Assembly: GCA_964394795.1 (NCBI GenBank)
Contig: CAYMYX010000047.1
Coordinates: forward strand, 1 to 10,170
Direction of reading: 5' to 3'
DNA length: 10,170 nt
From: CAYFUF01 sp964394795
Lineage (GTDB): Bacteria > Bacillota > Clostridia > Tissierellales > Peptoniphilaceae
The notes under the pieces were generated by a model. The model had not been told where the DNA came from. It saw only the letters and a list, made by a program, of their open reading frames with translations, and ran no database searches. Shown here one piece after another: positions 1-6,330 of this stretch. A program made the position numbers and the translations under genes. Within the stretch, counting starts at the first letter, position 1, and every line of letters starts with the position of its first letter.

Positions 1-9
1 ACTATACCT

Positions 10-148
10 TATATACCAAATCAAATTTTCTCTGCTTTGGTATATAGATTTTCGCCCCATTTATATACCAAAGCGTATTTTTCTCGCTTTGGTATACGTT
101 TTAGCCCTCAAACCATATACCAAACACCATTTTCCTCACTTTGGTATA
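10..148. repeat. Array of three phased dyad repeats (TATACCAAA...TTTGGTATA)
   Basis: There are three inverted repeats: arms 10-20/36-46 (11 bp), 64-75/85-96 (12 bp) and 116-124/140-148 (9 bp), all perfect. Each has the arm TATACCAAA, a central stretch of about 15 bases and the arm TTTGGTATA. The dyad centres fall at 28, 80 and 132, so the spacing is exactly 52 bp twice, close to five turns of B-DNA. The centres are not identical, but read on the minus strand each carries a purine-rich GAGAAAA-like or GAGGAAAA-like core next to the first arm. The array ends about 110 bp before the uxuA promoter. It may be an operator array or a dispersed intergenic repeat; a related array at 8519-8608 favours the latter. 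The first dyad starts near the window edge, so more units may lie outside. Confidence 0.85.
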
Positions 149-237
149 AATGGCCCTTGAAGATTTCCAATTCCGTACTGACCCTAGCAAGTTCGTGGGC
201 CATCCGCCTGAACCCAAACTTCAACAACATCCCCTTC

Positions 238-265
238 TTCTGTCTCTTCAACTTTCAGGTATAAT
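238..265 (+). promoter_or_regulatory. Probable promoter of the uxuA operon
   Basis: A perfect TATAAT -10 box lies at 260-265, with a weak -35 candidate TTCTGT at 238-243 (16-base spacer). It is about 28 bases upstream of the uxuA start, giving a short leader with an AAGGAG ribosome binding site at 283-288. The weak -35 suggests an activator or low basal strength, which is inference. The stretch 149-237 between the dyad array and this promoter shows no gene. Confidence 0.55.
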
Positions 266-293
266 AGTCACTAGGATACATTAAGGAGAACAT

Positions 294-1367
294 ATGAAAA
301 TGACATTTCGCTGGTATGGGAACGCTGATCCCATCCCACTAGAATATATTAAGCAAATCCCAAACTGTTCGGGGGTCATGCTCATGATGGACGACTTCGA
401 AGCCGGGGAAGTTTGGGACAAGGACACTTTCCGGGCCATGGTCGACCGCATCAACGCCGCCGGCCTCGAAGCTAAAGTCATCGAGTCCATCAATGTCCAC
501 GAGGACATCAAGATGGGCTTGCCGACCCGTGACGAATATATCGAAAACTACAAAGAGTCCCTCCGCAACGTCGCCGCAGCCGGGGTCGAAGTCGTCGTCT
601 ACAACTTCATGCCGGTCTTCGACTGGCTCAAGACGGACTTGGCCTACCAACTGGAGGACGGGTCGACCACCCTCTCCTATGATAAGGACCTATTGGAGGG
701 TCTAAGTCCCCAAGACTTGGTCAAGAAGACTTTAGAAAAGGCGGGCAGTTTCACTCTCCCCGGTTGGGAACCTAGTCGACTAGCTGAACTGGACCGAACC
801 CTGGAAATTTATAAAGACATCGACAACGCGAAGCTACTTGAAAACTACAAATACTTCCTCGAAGCGGTCCTTCCAACCGCCGAAGAAGTCGGGATTAAGC
901 TGGCGGTGCATCCGGATGATCCGGCATGGCCCGTATTTGACATTCCAAGAATTGCCCATACCCCCGACCAGCTCCAAGCCATCGTCGACTTGGTTGACTC
1001 GCCCTCCAACACCCTCTGCATCTGCACGGGATCCTTGGGCTCCGACCCCAATAACGACGTGCCCGCCATCATCAGGCACTTTGCCGACCAAGGTAAAATT
1101 GGGGCCATGCACGTGCGAAACATCAAATTCGAAGGCCCACAAAAGTTCTATGAGTCGGCCCACAACTCCCCATCGGGAGATTTGGACATGTACGCGATCA
1201 TGAAGGCCCTTTACGACGGCGGTTTCGACGGATACGTTCGTCCCGACCACGGCCGCATGATCTGGCAGGAAGAGGGGAGAGCGGGATACGGGCTTTATGA
1301 CCGAGCGCTGGGACTGACCTATTTGAACGGTCTCTACGAAGCGATAGCAAAAGCAGATAAGAAGTAG
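294..1367 (+). CDS. uxuA: Mannonate dehydratase UxuA
   Basis: It encodes a 357-residue cytosolic enzyme that dehydrates D-mannonate to 2-keto-3-deoxygluconate in the glucuronate branch of hexuronate catabolism. Family signatures are visible along its whole length: the N-terminal MKMTFRWYG and the GEVW motif (38-41), HPDDP at 206-210, CTGSLGSDPNND from 244, MHVRN at 272-276 and RPDHGRMIW at 316-324. The His206, Cys244, His273 and Asp/His317-319 positions fit the metal (Mn-type) site known for the family. The length equals the Gram-positive form and is shorter than the E. coli protein of about 394 residues. ATG at 294 is set by AAGGAG at 283-288. A ThiF-like gene follows 14 bases later. No other uronate gene (uxaC, uxuB, kdgK) is in view, so this is an isolated pathway step here. 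Confidence 0.95.
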   Translation: MKMTFRWYGNADPIPLEYIKQIPNCSGVMLMMDDFEAGEVWDKDTFRAMVDRINAAGLEAKVIESINVHEDIKMGLPTRDEYIENYKESLRNVAAAGVEVVVYNFMPVFDWLKTDLAYQLEDGSTTLSYDKDLLEGLSPQDLVKKTLEKAGSFTLPGWEPSRLAELDRTLEIYKDIDNAKLLENYKYFLEAVLPTAEEVGIKLAVHPDDPAWPVFDIPRIAHTPDQLQAIVDLVDSPSNTLCICTGSLGSDPNNDVPAIIRHFADQGKIGAMHVRNIKFEGPQKFYESAHNSPSGDLDMYAIMKALYDGGFDGYVRPDHGRMIWQEEGRAGYGLYDRALGLTYLNGLYEAIAKADKK

Positions 1368-1381
1368 TTCGAGGTGGAATC

Positions 1382-2062
1382 ATGATTGAAGGAAGATATG
1401 ACAGAAATAAACCGACGCTGAACCAAGAAGACCAAGAGGCCCTTGGCCGTTCAACGGTGGCCATCTTTGGCGTCGGCGGCCTAGGCGGCTGGCAAGCCCA
1501 GTTCCTGGCTCGCATCGGGGTGGGTAAAATCATCCTTATCGACGGGGACGACTTTCAGGCTTCCAACCTCAACCGGCAAGTTTTTTCGACGGAAGAGAAC
1601 TTAGGCTGTTCCAAGGTGGAGGAAGCAAAGAAGGCGTTGGCGAAAATAAATAGCGAGACGAAGGTCGAGACTCACCACCTGTTTTTGGAAAATCTAGACT
1701 TGCTGCCTAACCTCAAAGGTTGCGACCTCATCATGGACGGGGCGGACAATCTTGCCCTAAGAAAGCTGGCGGAAGACTATGCCCAAGCCCTCAATATTCC
1801 TTGGATCCATGGGGCAATCGCAGGCTGGGAAGGGCAATTTGGTATCTTCACGCCGGAAAGTGGAGCGTTAGGTAAACTGTATCCCGCTGGGGAGAAAACC
1901 CAATTTGCTAAGTCCGGAAACCTAAGCTTTGTGGTGGCCAATACGGCGAGTAGTCAGGTCAATTTAGCTGTCCAACATTTGTTGGGCAGGGAGACTTGTC
2001 CCTACAACCGACTTTGTCGAGTCGATTTTCAATACATGGACATCGTATCTTTTGAATTATAG
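1382..2062 (+). CDS. ThiF/MoeB/HesA-family adenylyltransferase (E1-like)
   Basis: It encodes 226 residues of the E1-like fold that adenylates the C-terminal Gly-Gly of a small ubiquitin-like sulfur carrier, or in the TcdA branch a tRNA base. Visible motifs: nucleotide-binding GVGGLGG (30-36), the acidic IDGDDF (53-58), NLNRQ with the arginine (62-66), SK at 77-78 and the DGADN aspartate region (119-123). These match the ATP site of MoeB and ThiF. Odd points: the usual first zinc CxxC near residue 160 is absent (TPESGALGKLYP there), and only C206 and C212 lie near the C-terminus. No ThiS, MoaD or thiazole gene is nearby. The start is set by GAGGTGG at 1371-1377. Co-transcription with uxuA is likely given the 14-base gap and lack of a terminator. 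The exact substrate cannot be named from the sequence. Confidence 0.85.
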   Translation: MIEGRYDRNKPTLNQEDQEALGRSTVAIFGVGGLGGWQAQFLARIGVGKIILIDGDDFQASNLNRQVFSTEENLGCSKVEEAKKALAKINSETKVETHHLFLENLDLLPNLKGCDLIMDGADNLALRKLAEDYAQALNIPWIHGAIAGWEGQFGIFTPESGALGKLYPAGEKTQFAKSGNLSFVVANTASSQVNLAVQHLLGRETCPYNRLCRVDFQYMDIVSFEL

Positions 2063-2068
2063 GCAACG

Positions 2069-2103
2069 AATAAGGGCCAACCCGTCACCGGTTGGCCCTT
2101 ATT
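2069..2103 (+). terminator. Hairpin terminator after the uxuA/thiF-like operon
   Basis: A 14-bp perfect stem (2069-2082 with 2090-2103) with a 7-base loop begins 6 bases after the stop codon. The downstream arm ends CCCTTATT and there is no long T-run after it, so it may be a moderate terminator or an mRNA 3' stabiliser. Its A/T-rich foot could also act on the minus strand and stop transcripts from the small RNA locus. Confidence 0.75.
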
Positions 2104-2246
2104 CAACAAAGGAGAATACATCAACCGCCACCAATATCCTCTGAGGTTTGGAAAGAGAGTAACCATCCTCAGTAACACCATTAGGCAGTACTAACTTGCA
2201 GTTTGAATTCATTATATGAACTTGTTGGCGGCCCTTTGTTGGTCTT
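2104..2246. other. Non-coding spacer, no gene seen
   Basis: No credible ORF is present. AAAGGAGAATACATC at about 2108-2122 resembles a ribosome binding site, but no normal start codon follows at the right distance. A distant inverted repeat (CCGCCACCAA at 2125-2134 and TTGTTGGCGG at 2222-2231, one mismatch) brackets the spacer and may be chance. Confidence 0.4.
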
Positions 2247-2277
2247 AAAAAGAAAAAAACGATGGTTGCCCATCGTT
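2247..2277 (-). terminator. Intrinsic terminator of the minus-strand RNA
   Basis: Read on the minus strand, AACGATGG-GCAA-CCATCGTT forms a perfect 8-bp stem (2258-2265 with 2270-2277) capped by a GNRA tetraloop. It is followed directly by T7, one C and T5. This is a textbook Rho-independent terminator and fixes the direction of transcription here. Confidence 0.85.
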
Positions 2278-2432
2278 GAATGCTTCTTGGGCACGCCTAA
2301 TAGGCGTAATCCCTTTCCAAGCACGGGAGGCCCTGCTGTTTCCGGCAGAACCCAAGGCAGTTATCCATGGAATAGGACTGACTGCTCGGAATTACTTTTG
2401 TTTATTATAACCGATAGGACTATCGTTTTCAA
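2247..2432 (-). ncRNA. Probable structured small RNA, class unknown (6S-like size)
   Basis: On the minus strand a perfect TATAAT lies at 2439-2444. From a predicted start near 2432 the transcript would be about 185 nt and end at a strong terminator. Between them the RNA can form several hairpins: a GCAGT/ACTGC stem, GGTTCTGC pairing with GCAGGGCC around a CGGAAACA loop, TCCC/GGGA, and ACGCC-TATTA-GGCGT. The distant pair CTTGGG/CCCAAG can close these last three into a multibranch structure. The 5' end (GAAAACGAT) can also pair with the 3' tail (ATCGTTTT). No gene follows on that strand, since the neighbour is the convergent ThiF-like gene, so a riboswitch is unlikely and a stand-alone RNA is favoured. 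The length suits 6S RNA, but I cannot confirm the family. Confidence 0.6.
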
Positions 2433-2438
2433 TGAAGG

Positions 2439-2444
2439 ATTATA
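2439..2444 (-). promoter_or_regulatory. -10 box of the small RNA promoter
   Basis: A perfect minus-strand TATAAT. At 16-18 bases upstream only weak -35 matches (GTAATA/TAATAA-like) are seen, so the assignment rests on the -10 box and on the terminator lying about 165 bases downstream. Confidence 0.5.
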
Positions 2445-2481
2445 AAAATCCGTATTAACTTTATTACTGTGTATCTCTTCG

Positions 2482-2830
2482 TTACACCCAACCTTGCTCT
2501 TGCCAGTAGCGTAGGTCTAGGCTGTCACCGCCCTTTTTCTGCAAGTTCTTTCACATCCTTTTGTGCAGCCCCGTTGGGAGCGCCGATGGATTGGGTGAGG
2601 ATGGCCACCGTTTTGGTAAATAGGCGAGGATTGGGGCNNNNNNNNNNNNNNNNNNNNNNNNNNNNNNNNNNNNNNNNNNNNNNNNNNNNNNNNNNNNNNN
2701 NNNNNNNNNNNNNNNNNNNNNNNNNNNNNNNNNNNNNGGGGCAGAGGTGCTCGCCTTCGAGGAAACACTTTTTGCAGCCGATGCAGTAGTTGGGTGCTTG
2801 GGAGGGTAGGTAAAATCGCTCATATTTCAT
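2482..2830 (-). pseudogene. Remnant of a flavodoxin-family NAD(P)H/FMN oxidoreductase, interrupted by a gap
   Basis: Minus-strand reading from 2830 gives a segment with CIGCKKCF and GEHLCP, the cysteine-rich loop of NADPH-dependent FMN reductase/flavodoxin-like proteins. After the 100 N it resumes as NPRLFTKTVAILT...GAPNGAAQKDV, which matches the later part of the fold. Three lesions are visible. An in-frame TGA directly precedes the ATG, so the N-terminal FMN-binding P-loop half is missing. The middle is hidden by the gap. At 2525-2535 a run of five A (minus strand) puts the frame into a stop; with four A the reading continues as GGDSLDLRYWQEQGWV to a TAA at 2482-2484. Even then the usual C-terminal part seems short. 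It could be a decayed gene or partly an assembly error at contig ends. Confidence 0.65.
2638..2737. other. Assembly gap (100 N)
   Basis: Exactly 100 N, the conventional placeholder for a scaffold gap of unknown size. It sits inside the flavodoxin-family remnant. By analogy with the family, about 40-45 residues (roughly 125-135 bases) are missing between the flanks, so the true gap may be similar in size. Confidence 0.95.
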
Positions 2831-2880
2831 TCAACGGGAGGGTTGATTGCATACTGCTAGAAATAAACTAATGAAAAGAT

Positions 2881-2921
2881 TGATATAATAACAAACAAAA
2901 GCAGTTTTAAAAACGTTTCCA
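2881..2921 (+). promoter_or_regulatory. Extended -10 promoter with cre-like site, start of the aco/lip operon
   Basis: TGATATAAT at 2881-2889 is a perfect extended -10 element (TGN plus TATAAT), which lessens the need for a -35 box. None is obvious at 2861-2866. The sequence TTAAAAACGTTTCCA at 2907-2921 matches the CcpA cre consensus WTGNAANCGNWNNCW at 14 of 15 positions (A for G). It lies just after the predicted start near 2896, a position expected for repression. A loose dyad ATGG...CCAT at 2932-2952 follows. The leader to the first start codon is about 100 bases. Confidence 0.5.
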
Positions 2922-2999
2922 ACGTGTTATCATGGGTAAGAAGTCATACCATTGTATTACTGGTAAGATGTCTCAGAGAAAGATGAAGGATTACGATAA

Positions 3000-3737
3000 A
3001 TGACAGAGATTAAATTTTTAGGGAATGCTAGCACAGCCTTGATTTTGGATGAAGAGGCTTGGGTTGTTGATGCTTTGCATGATGGGGCTTCAAATTATGA
3101 GCCTACTCCTGAGTCAACATTAACTTGGCTGAAGAATTACTCAGGGAAGATAAATTTTATTGTAACCCACAACCATCCAGACCACTTTAGCGCCAGACGA
3201 TATAGCGAGTTGAGCAAACTCCGGTCCTTTGATTTCTACGCCTTCGATTATGATCTCATTGATGAAATCAAGAAAGTAACCGACTTGAGTCCGGATAAAA
3301 TCCATTACTTGAGGGGAGACAAGGACCACGAGCTTAGAGACGACCTTACCCTGAGAGGAATCGTGATTCCTCATCTGACGCCAGAGCATTATCCCTTGAA
3401 ACATGTCAGTCTTTTGTTCCGTTGGGATAAAGGCGAAGGGGTAAAGAGGATTTTTCTCACGGCAGATGCTAGCATGGATGAAGAGGTCTACCGTCGAAAT
3501 GGGGACCATATCCATGGCTGCGATATCTGCGTTGCGGTCTTTTCCTATGGTTATACTAGCCGAAACATTGCCTTCGTTGACCGCTATATCGATCCCGGTT
3601 TGCTCGTTCTTAATCACTTGCCTAATAGCGAGAGGGATAAGCGGAACACGAGGGACCACTTAGTTAAATATACAGAGAAAAATTTACACCGGGACTACCA
3701 TATCTTCTTGGACCACGGTGATGAGATTACCCTCTAG
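3000..3737 (+). CDS. Metallo-beta-lactamase-fold hydrolase (UlaG-like), substrate unknown
   Basis: It encodes 245 residues. HNHPDH at 57-62 fits the HxHxDH zinc motif of the metallo-beta-lactamase superfamily. Further likely metal ligands are His135, Asp156 (LTADAS) and His206 (LNHLPNS), spaced as in the compact UlaG/RNase-Z-like members. No signal peptide is seen, so it acts in the cytosol. The start is supported by AAGGA at 2986-2990. It is the first gene of the operon, 30 bases before acoX, so a role linked to the dehydrogenase or lipoate module is likely; a hydrolase acting on a thioester, ester or lactone intermediate is one option. That is inference from position only, as the superfamily covers many reactions. 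Confidence 0.85.
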   Translation: MTEIKFLGNASTALILDEEAWVVDALHDGASNYEPTPESTLTWLKNYSGKINFIVTHNHPDHFSARRYSELSKLRSFDFYAFDYDLIDEIKKVTDLSPDKIHYLRGDKDHELRDDLTLRGIVIPHLTPEHYPLKHVSLLFRWDKGEGVKRIFLTADASMDEEVYRRNGDHIHGCDICVAVFSYGYTSRNIAFVDRYIDPGLLVLNHLPNSERDKRNTRDHLVKYTEKNLHRDYHIFLDHGDEITL

Positions 3738-3767
3738 CGAGGGAGAACAGAATAGGTTGGAGGGTTT

Positions 3768-4781
3768 ATGGCATCTATTGGTATCATATTGAATCCCTTT
3801 TCCGGCAAGGACTTACGGCGTTTGACCACAAACGCCAGTATTGTTACGAACCAGGAAAAGGTTAACAAAGTATTTCGCATGATTTTGAGCATGAATAGTT
3901 TTGGGATTGAGAAGGTCTGGCTGATGCCCGATGCTTTCAGCGTCAACGACAGCGTGTTGGCGAAGATGAAGTCGAGGCCTGATTTGGACATCGAGGTGGA
4001 GGTCTTGGACTTTGAGCCTTACGGCACCTACCTCGACACCATGCATGCGGCGGAGGAGATGGCCGCACGCGGCGTGGGTTGTATCATCGCCTTGGGTGGT
4101 GACGGAACGAGTCGGTTGATTGCTCGAACGAACATTGATGTACCTGTTATATCGGTTTCGACGGGAACCAACAACGCCTATCCCCAAGCGTGGGAGGGAA
4201 CGACAGCGGGTATCGCTGCCGCCTTCACGGCTTTGTATCCGGAGATGGCCATTATCGGTGCCAGAGACAAGAGCATTAAGATTGTGCGAAACGGGGAGAG
4301 AGAGGAAGTCGCCATCGTGGATGCCGCCATCACCCGCTTGCCCAACATCGGGACGAAGGTGGTGAAGGATTTGGACGACATTGAGCAGGTGATCACCTGT
4401 ATCAGCGCCCCTCACCTGATTGGTTTTTCTGCCCTGGTGGGCAGTCTGGTCCACAATACCCAAGAGGACGACTTCGGCCACCGGATTGTGTTGGGAGAGG
4501 AGGGGATGAGGAATATGGCCCCCGTTAATTCGGGTGAGCTAACCTTGTTTACCTACAGCGAGTTAAATAAAATGGAACTCGGCGAGACGCTCCATTACAA
4601 TTGTAGTTATGAAGGCAGCGTTGCCTTGGACGGGGAACGGACTCTACTATTTAGCAAGGGAGACACGCTAGCGATTACGATCGAGCGCCAAGGTCTCTTC
4701 CAAGTTGATGTTGAAAAGACTCTGCTCGTAGCACTACAGGAAGGTTTCTTTAAGGTGGAAAATGACGGAAAAAATATATGA
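3768..4781 (+). CDS. acoX: AcoX, NAD-kinase-like protein of acetoin catabolism clusters
   Basis: It encodes 337 residues with the ATP-NAD kinase/diacylglycerol-kinase-like fold. The motifs are an N-terminal GIILNPFSGKD (5-15), the nucleotide motif LGGDGTSRL (109-117) and STGTNNAYPQ (131-140), which corresponds to the GT-N stretch of NAD kinases. The all-beta second half ends near residue 337. AcoX proteins are known from acetoin dehydrogenase operons (for example acoXABC of Ralstonia), where their precise role remains unclear. Here it lies upstream of lipoate genes and on the same strand as an E1 alpha gene 5 kb away, which supports the name. The last 20 bases overlap the next gene, so translation is probably coupled. 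A general NAD-kinase-like enzyme is the alternative. Confidence 0.85.
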   Translation: MASIGIILNPFSGKDLRRLTTNASIVTNQEKVNKVFRMILSMNSFGIEKVWLMPDAFSVNDSVLAKMKSRPDLDIEVEVLDFEPYGTYLDTMHAAEEMAARGVGCIIALGGDGTSRLIARTNIDVPVISVSTGTNNAYPQAWEGTTAGIAAAFTALYPEMAIIGARDKSIKIVRNGEREEVAIVDAAITRLPNIGTKVVKDLDDIEQVITCISAPHLIGFSALVGSLVHNTQEDDFGHRIVLGEEGMRNMAPVNSGELTLFTYSELNKMELGETLHYNCSYEGSVALDGERTLLFSKGDTLAITIERQGLFQVDVEKTLLVALQEGFFKVENDGKNI

Positions 4782-5367
4782 ACTGATGGACCAAGTCTTT
4801 CATGACCAGGAAGTGAAGGATGCAGAGGAAACGGCGATGCCTTTCGTCCTCAGCCAACGCATCGACGACCGGGTCATGCTGTCGAAGGTCCCCCTGCTAG
4901 GCACGATGACCGCCCAAACCTTTGTCGCGGCCAACGACCGCGGCGTCTACTTCGTCGCCTACTATCCCCGCCAAGGCATCATCGACGAAAAGACCCTGTG
5001 GCGCTGGCAAAACATCCACTATGCCAAGTGGAAGAACGGCCGCCGCTTCGCCCTCGAGCTGGAGCAAAAGGACAAGCGAATTGCATTCACCTCCTTCCAA
5101 AAGGACAAAAAGAGGGCCATGCACCTGGAATCCCTACTCAGTAACCACTTCGACGAAAACGGCAAAAACCGGGCCATGCTCTATCCAGGCGATCCCGAAT
5201 CCGAAACCACTAAGGGAATGAGCAAAGCACCCAAGGATTACGAAAAATTGACCAAGAAGCGGAAAAGGCGGCAGACATTCAACCAAGTCCGAGCAGTCCT
5301 CGCCGTTATCGTCGTCAGCGCGATGTTAATCTACATTGTTGGCAAGGGCTTTTTAGGCTGGTTCTAG
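4762..5367 (+). CDS. Tail-anchored membrane protein of unknown function
   Basis: I do not recognise a family for these 201 residues. The N-terminal 150 or so are soluble-looking, with alternating beta-type stretches (TFVAANDRGVYFVAYYP, then WRWQNIHYAKWKNGRRFALELEQ) that resemble a small PH-like barrel. A basic linker KKRKRRQ (165-171) precedes a single hydrophobic helix (about 177-198). The positive charges next to the helix predict a cytosolic N-domain held to the membrane by its C-terminal tail. The start ATG lies inside the end of acoX (20-base overlap) after GGTGGAA, and the lplA start follows 14 bases after its stop. Conserved placement between acoX and lplA would imply a membrane link for the module; this is inference. 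Confidence 0.7.
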   Translation: MTEKIYELMDQVFHDQEVKDAEETAMPFVLSQRIDDRVMLSKVPLLGTMTAQTFVAANDRGVYFVAYYPRQGIIDEKTLWRWQNIHYAKWKNGRRFALELEQKDKRIAFTSFQKDKKRAMHLESLLSNHFDENGKNRAMLYPGDPESETTKGMSKAPKDYEKLTKKRKRRQTFNQVRAVLAVIVVSAMLIYIVGKGFLGWF

Positions 5368-5381
5368 GAGGCGATGACCAC

Positions 5382-6320
5382 ATGCTTTATTATATTAGCA
5401 ATAGTCACGACCCCTACCACCATCAGGCACTGGAGGAAGTCCTCTTCCATCGTCCGACGTCCGACGACATCTACCTCCTCTGGATTAATGATCCCGCTAT
5501 TGTCTTTGGGTCCTACCAGAACCCTTTTAAAGAAATTAATTTCGACTTTGCTTGGGAGAATAATGTGCCCATTATTCGGCGGATATCCGGCGGAGGCACG
5601 GTCTACCATGACCATGGCAACATCAACTATAGCGTGATCAAGAACGAGAATCCGGAAAAGATGGACTACAAGGTGGTTATGGGGCCGATGGTGAAAGCCT
5701 TGCAATCGCTGGGCTATCCTGTGGACCATCGGAACTCCTGCGACATCTACCTCGGCGACTGGAAGATATCCGGCAATGCTCAGAAAATGAGCAAGGGGCG
5801 GTTGCTCCACCATGGCACCCTTTTGTATGATTCGGACCTTAATCAATTGAAACTGTCGGGGTCGAAGAAGCAGGACCAAATTGAATCCAAGGGAATTCCC
5901 TCCAGACCCGCTCATGTTGGCAATTTGAGGGGGTATTATGGGGGATGGCCCACGGCCAGAGCCTTCATGGAAGCTTTGGCTCAGGCTTGGATTCCCGCTG
6001 AAGCTGAGCTTCTGGCATTGACAGCGGAGGAGGAAGCGGAGGTCGACCGACTCACCCGAGAGAAATATAGGGATGCAGTTTGGACTTACGGGAAGGCACC
6101 GGCCCATACTTATCATTCTTGTTTTTCATGGAATGGAGCTGATGTCGAAGTCGACTATTCAGCAAAAAATGGCCAGATAGTCGAAGGACAAATCTGTAAA
6201 GATGGTAAAATACTTGAAGAGGCTTCACTAGCTCTAACAGGCATGGCCCTCAACAAGGCAGCCTTAACTGATTATTGTTCAAGCTATTTTGACGCTAGTT
6301 TACTATATGAATTTATCTAA
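5382..6320 (+). CDS. lplA: Lipoate-protein ligase, first copy (LplA family)
   Basis: It encodes 312 residues. LplA enzymes activate lipoate or octanoate with ATP and transfer it to the lysine of a lipoyl domain. Motifs: RRISGGGTVYHD (66-77), the catalytic-lysine motif DWKISGNAQ with Lys128 (126-134), and HHGTLL (143-148). A C-terminal accessory domain (about 205-312, including YRDAVWTYGKAP) is present, as in true ATP-dependent ligases and unlike the shorter LipM/LipL transferases. Odd points: the loop after the core reads SKGIPSRPAHVGNLR where canonical ligases, including the second copy here, have a KSIRERVTNI-type sequence, and a cysteine (Cys120) sits 8 residues before the active lysine. 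The start uses AGGAGG at 5366-5371, which overlaps the previous stop codon. An ATG at 5374 is in another frame. Confidence 0.9.
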   Translation: MLYYISNSHDPYHHQALEEVLFHRPTSDDIYLLWINDPAIVFGSYQNPFKEINFDFAWENNVPIIRRISGGGTVYHDHGNINYSVIKNENPEKMDYKVVMGPMVKALQSLGYPVDHRNSCDIYLGDWKISGNAQKMSKGRLLHHGTLLYDSDLNQLKLSGSKKQDQIESKGIPSRPAHVGNLRGYYGGWPTARAFMEALAQAWIPAEAELLALTAEEEAEVDRLTREKYRDAVWTYGKAPAHTYHSCFSWNGADVEVDYSAKNGQIVEGQICKDGKILEEASLALTGMALNKAALTDYCSSYFDASLLYEFI

Positions 6321-6330
6321 GGAGATAATA

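Noticed and set aside
10..148. CRISPR array
   Set aside because: Only three units, each a dyad with variable centre and short spacers; repeats are not identical over their length and there are no cas genes.
183..256. Short minus-strand reading frame (VEETEEGDVVEVWVQADG)
   Set aside because: It reads like protein but is only about 24 codons with stops on both sides and no start; probably chance, at most a tiny gene scar.
37..264. 75-residue plus-strand ORF over the dyad array
   Set aside because: It is made of the inverted repeats and pyrimidine-rich leader, has no ribosome binding site and no family resemblance, and overlaps the uxuA promoter.
2247..2432. Riboswitch or T-box leader
   Set aside because: No downstream gene on that strand and no T-box, TPP, FMN, cobalamin or SAM core motif seen.
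2203..2445. 80-residue plus-strand ORF
   Set aside because: It lies antisense to the structured RNA and its terminator, has no ribosome binding site, and its sequence resembles no protein.
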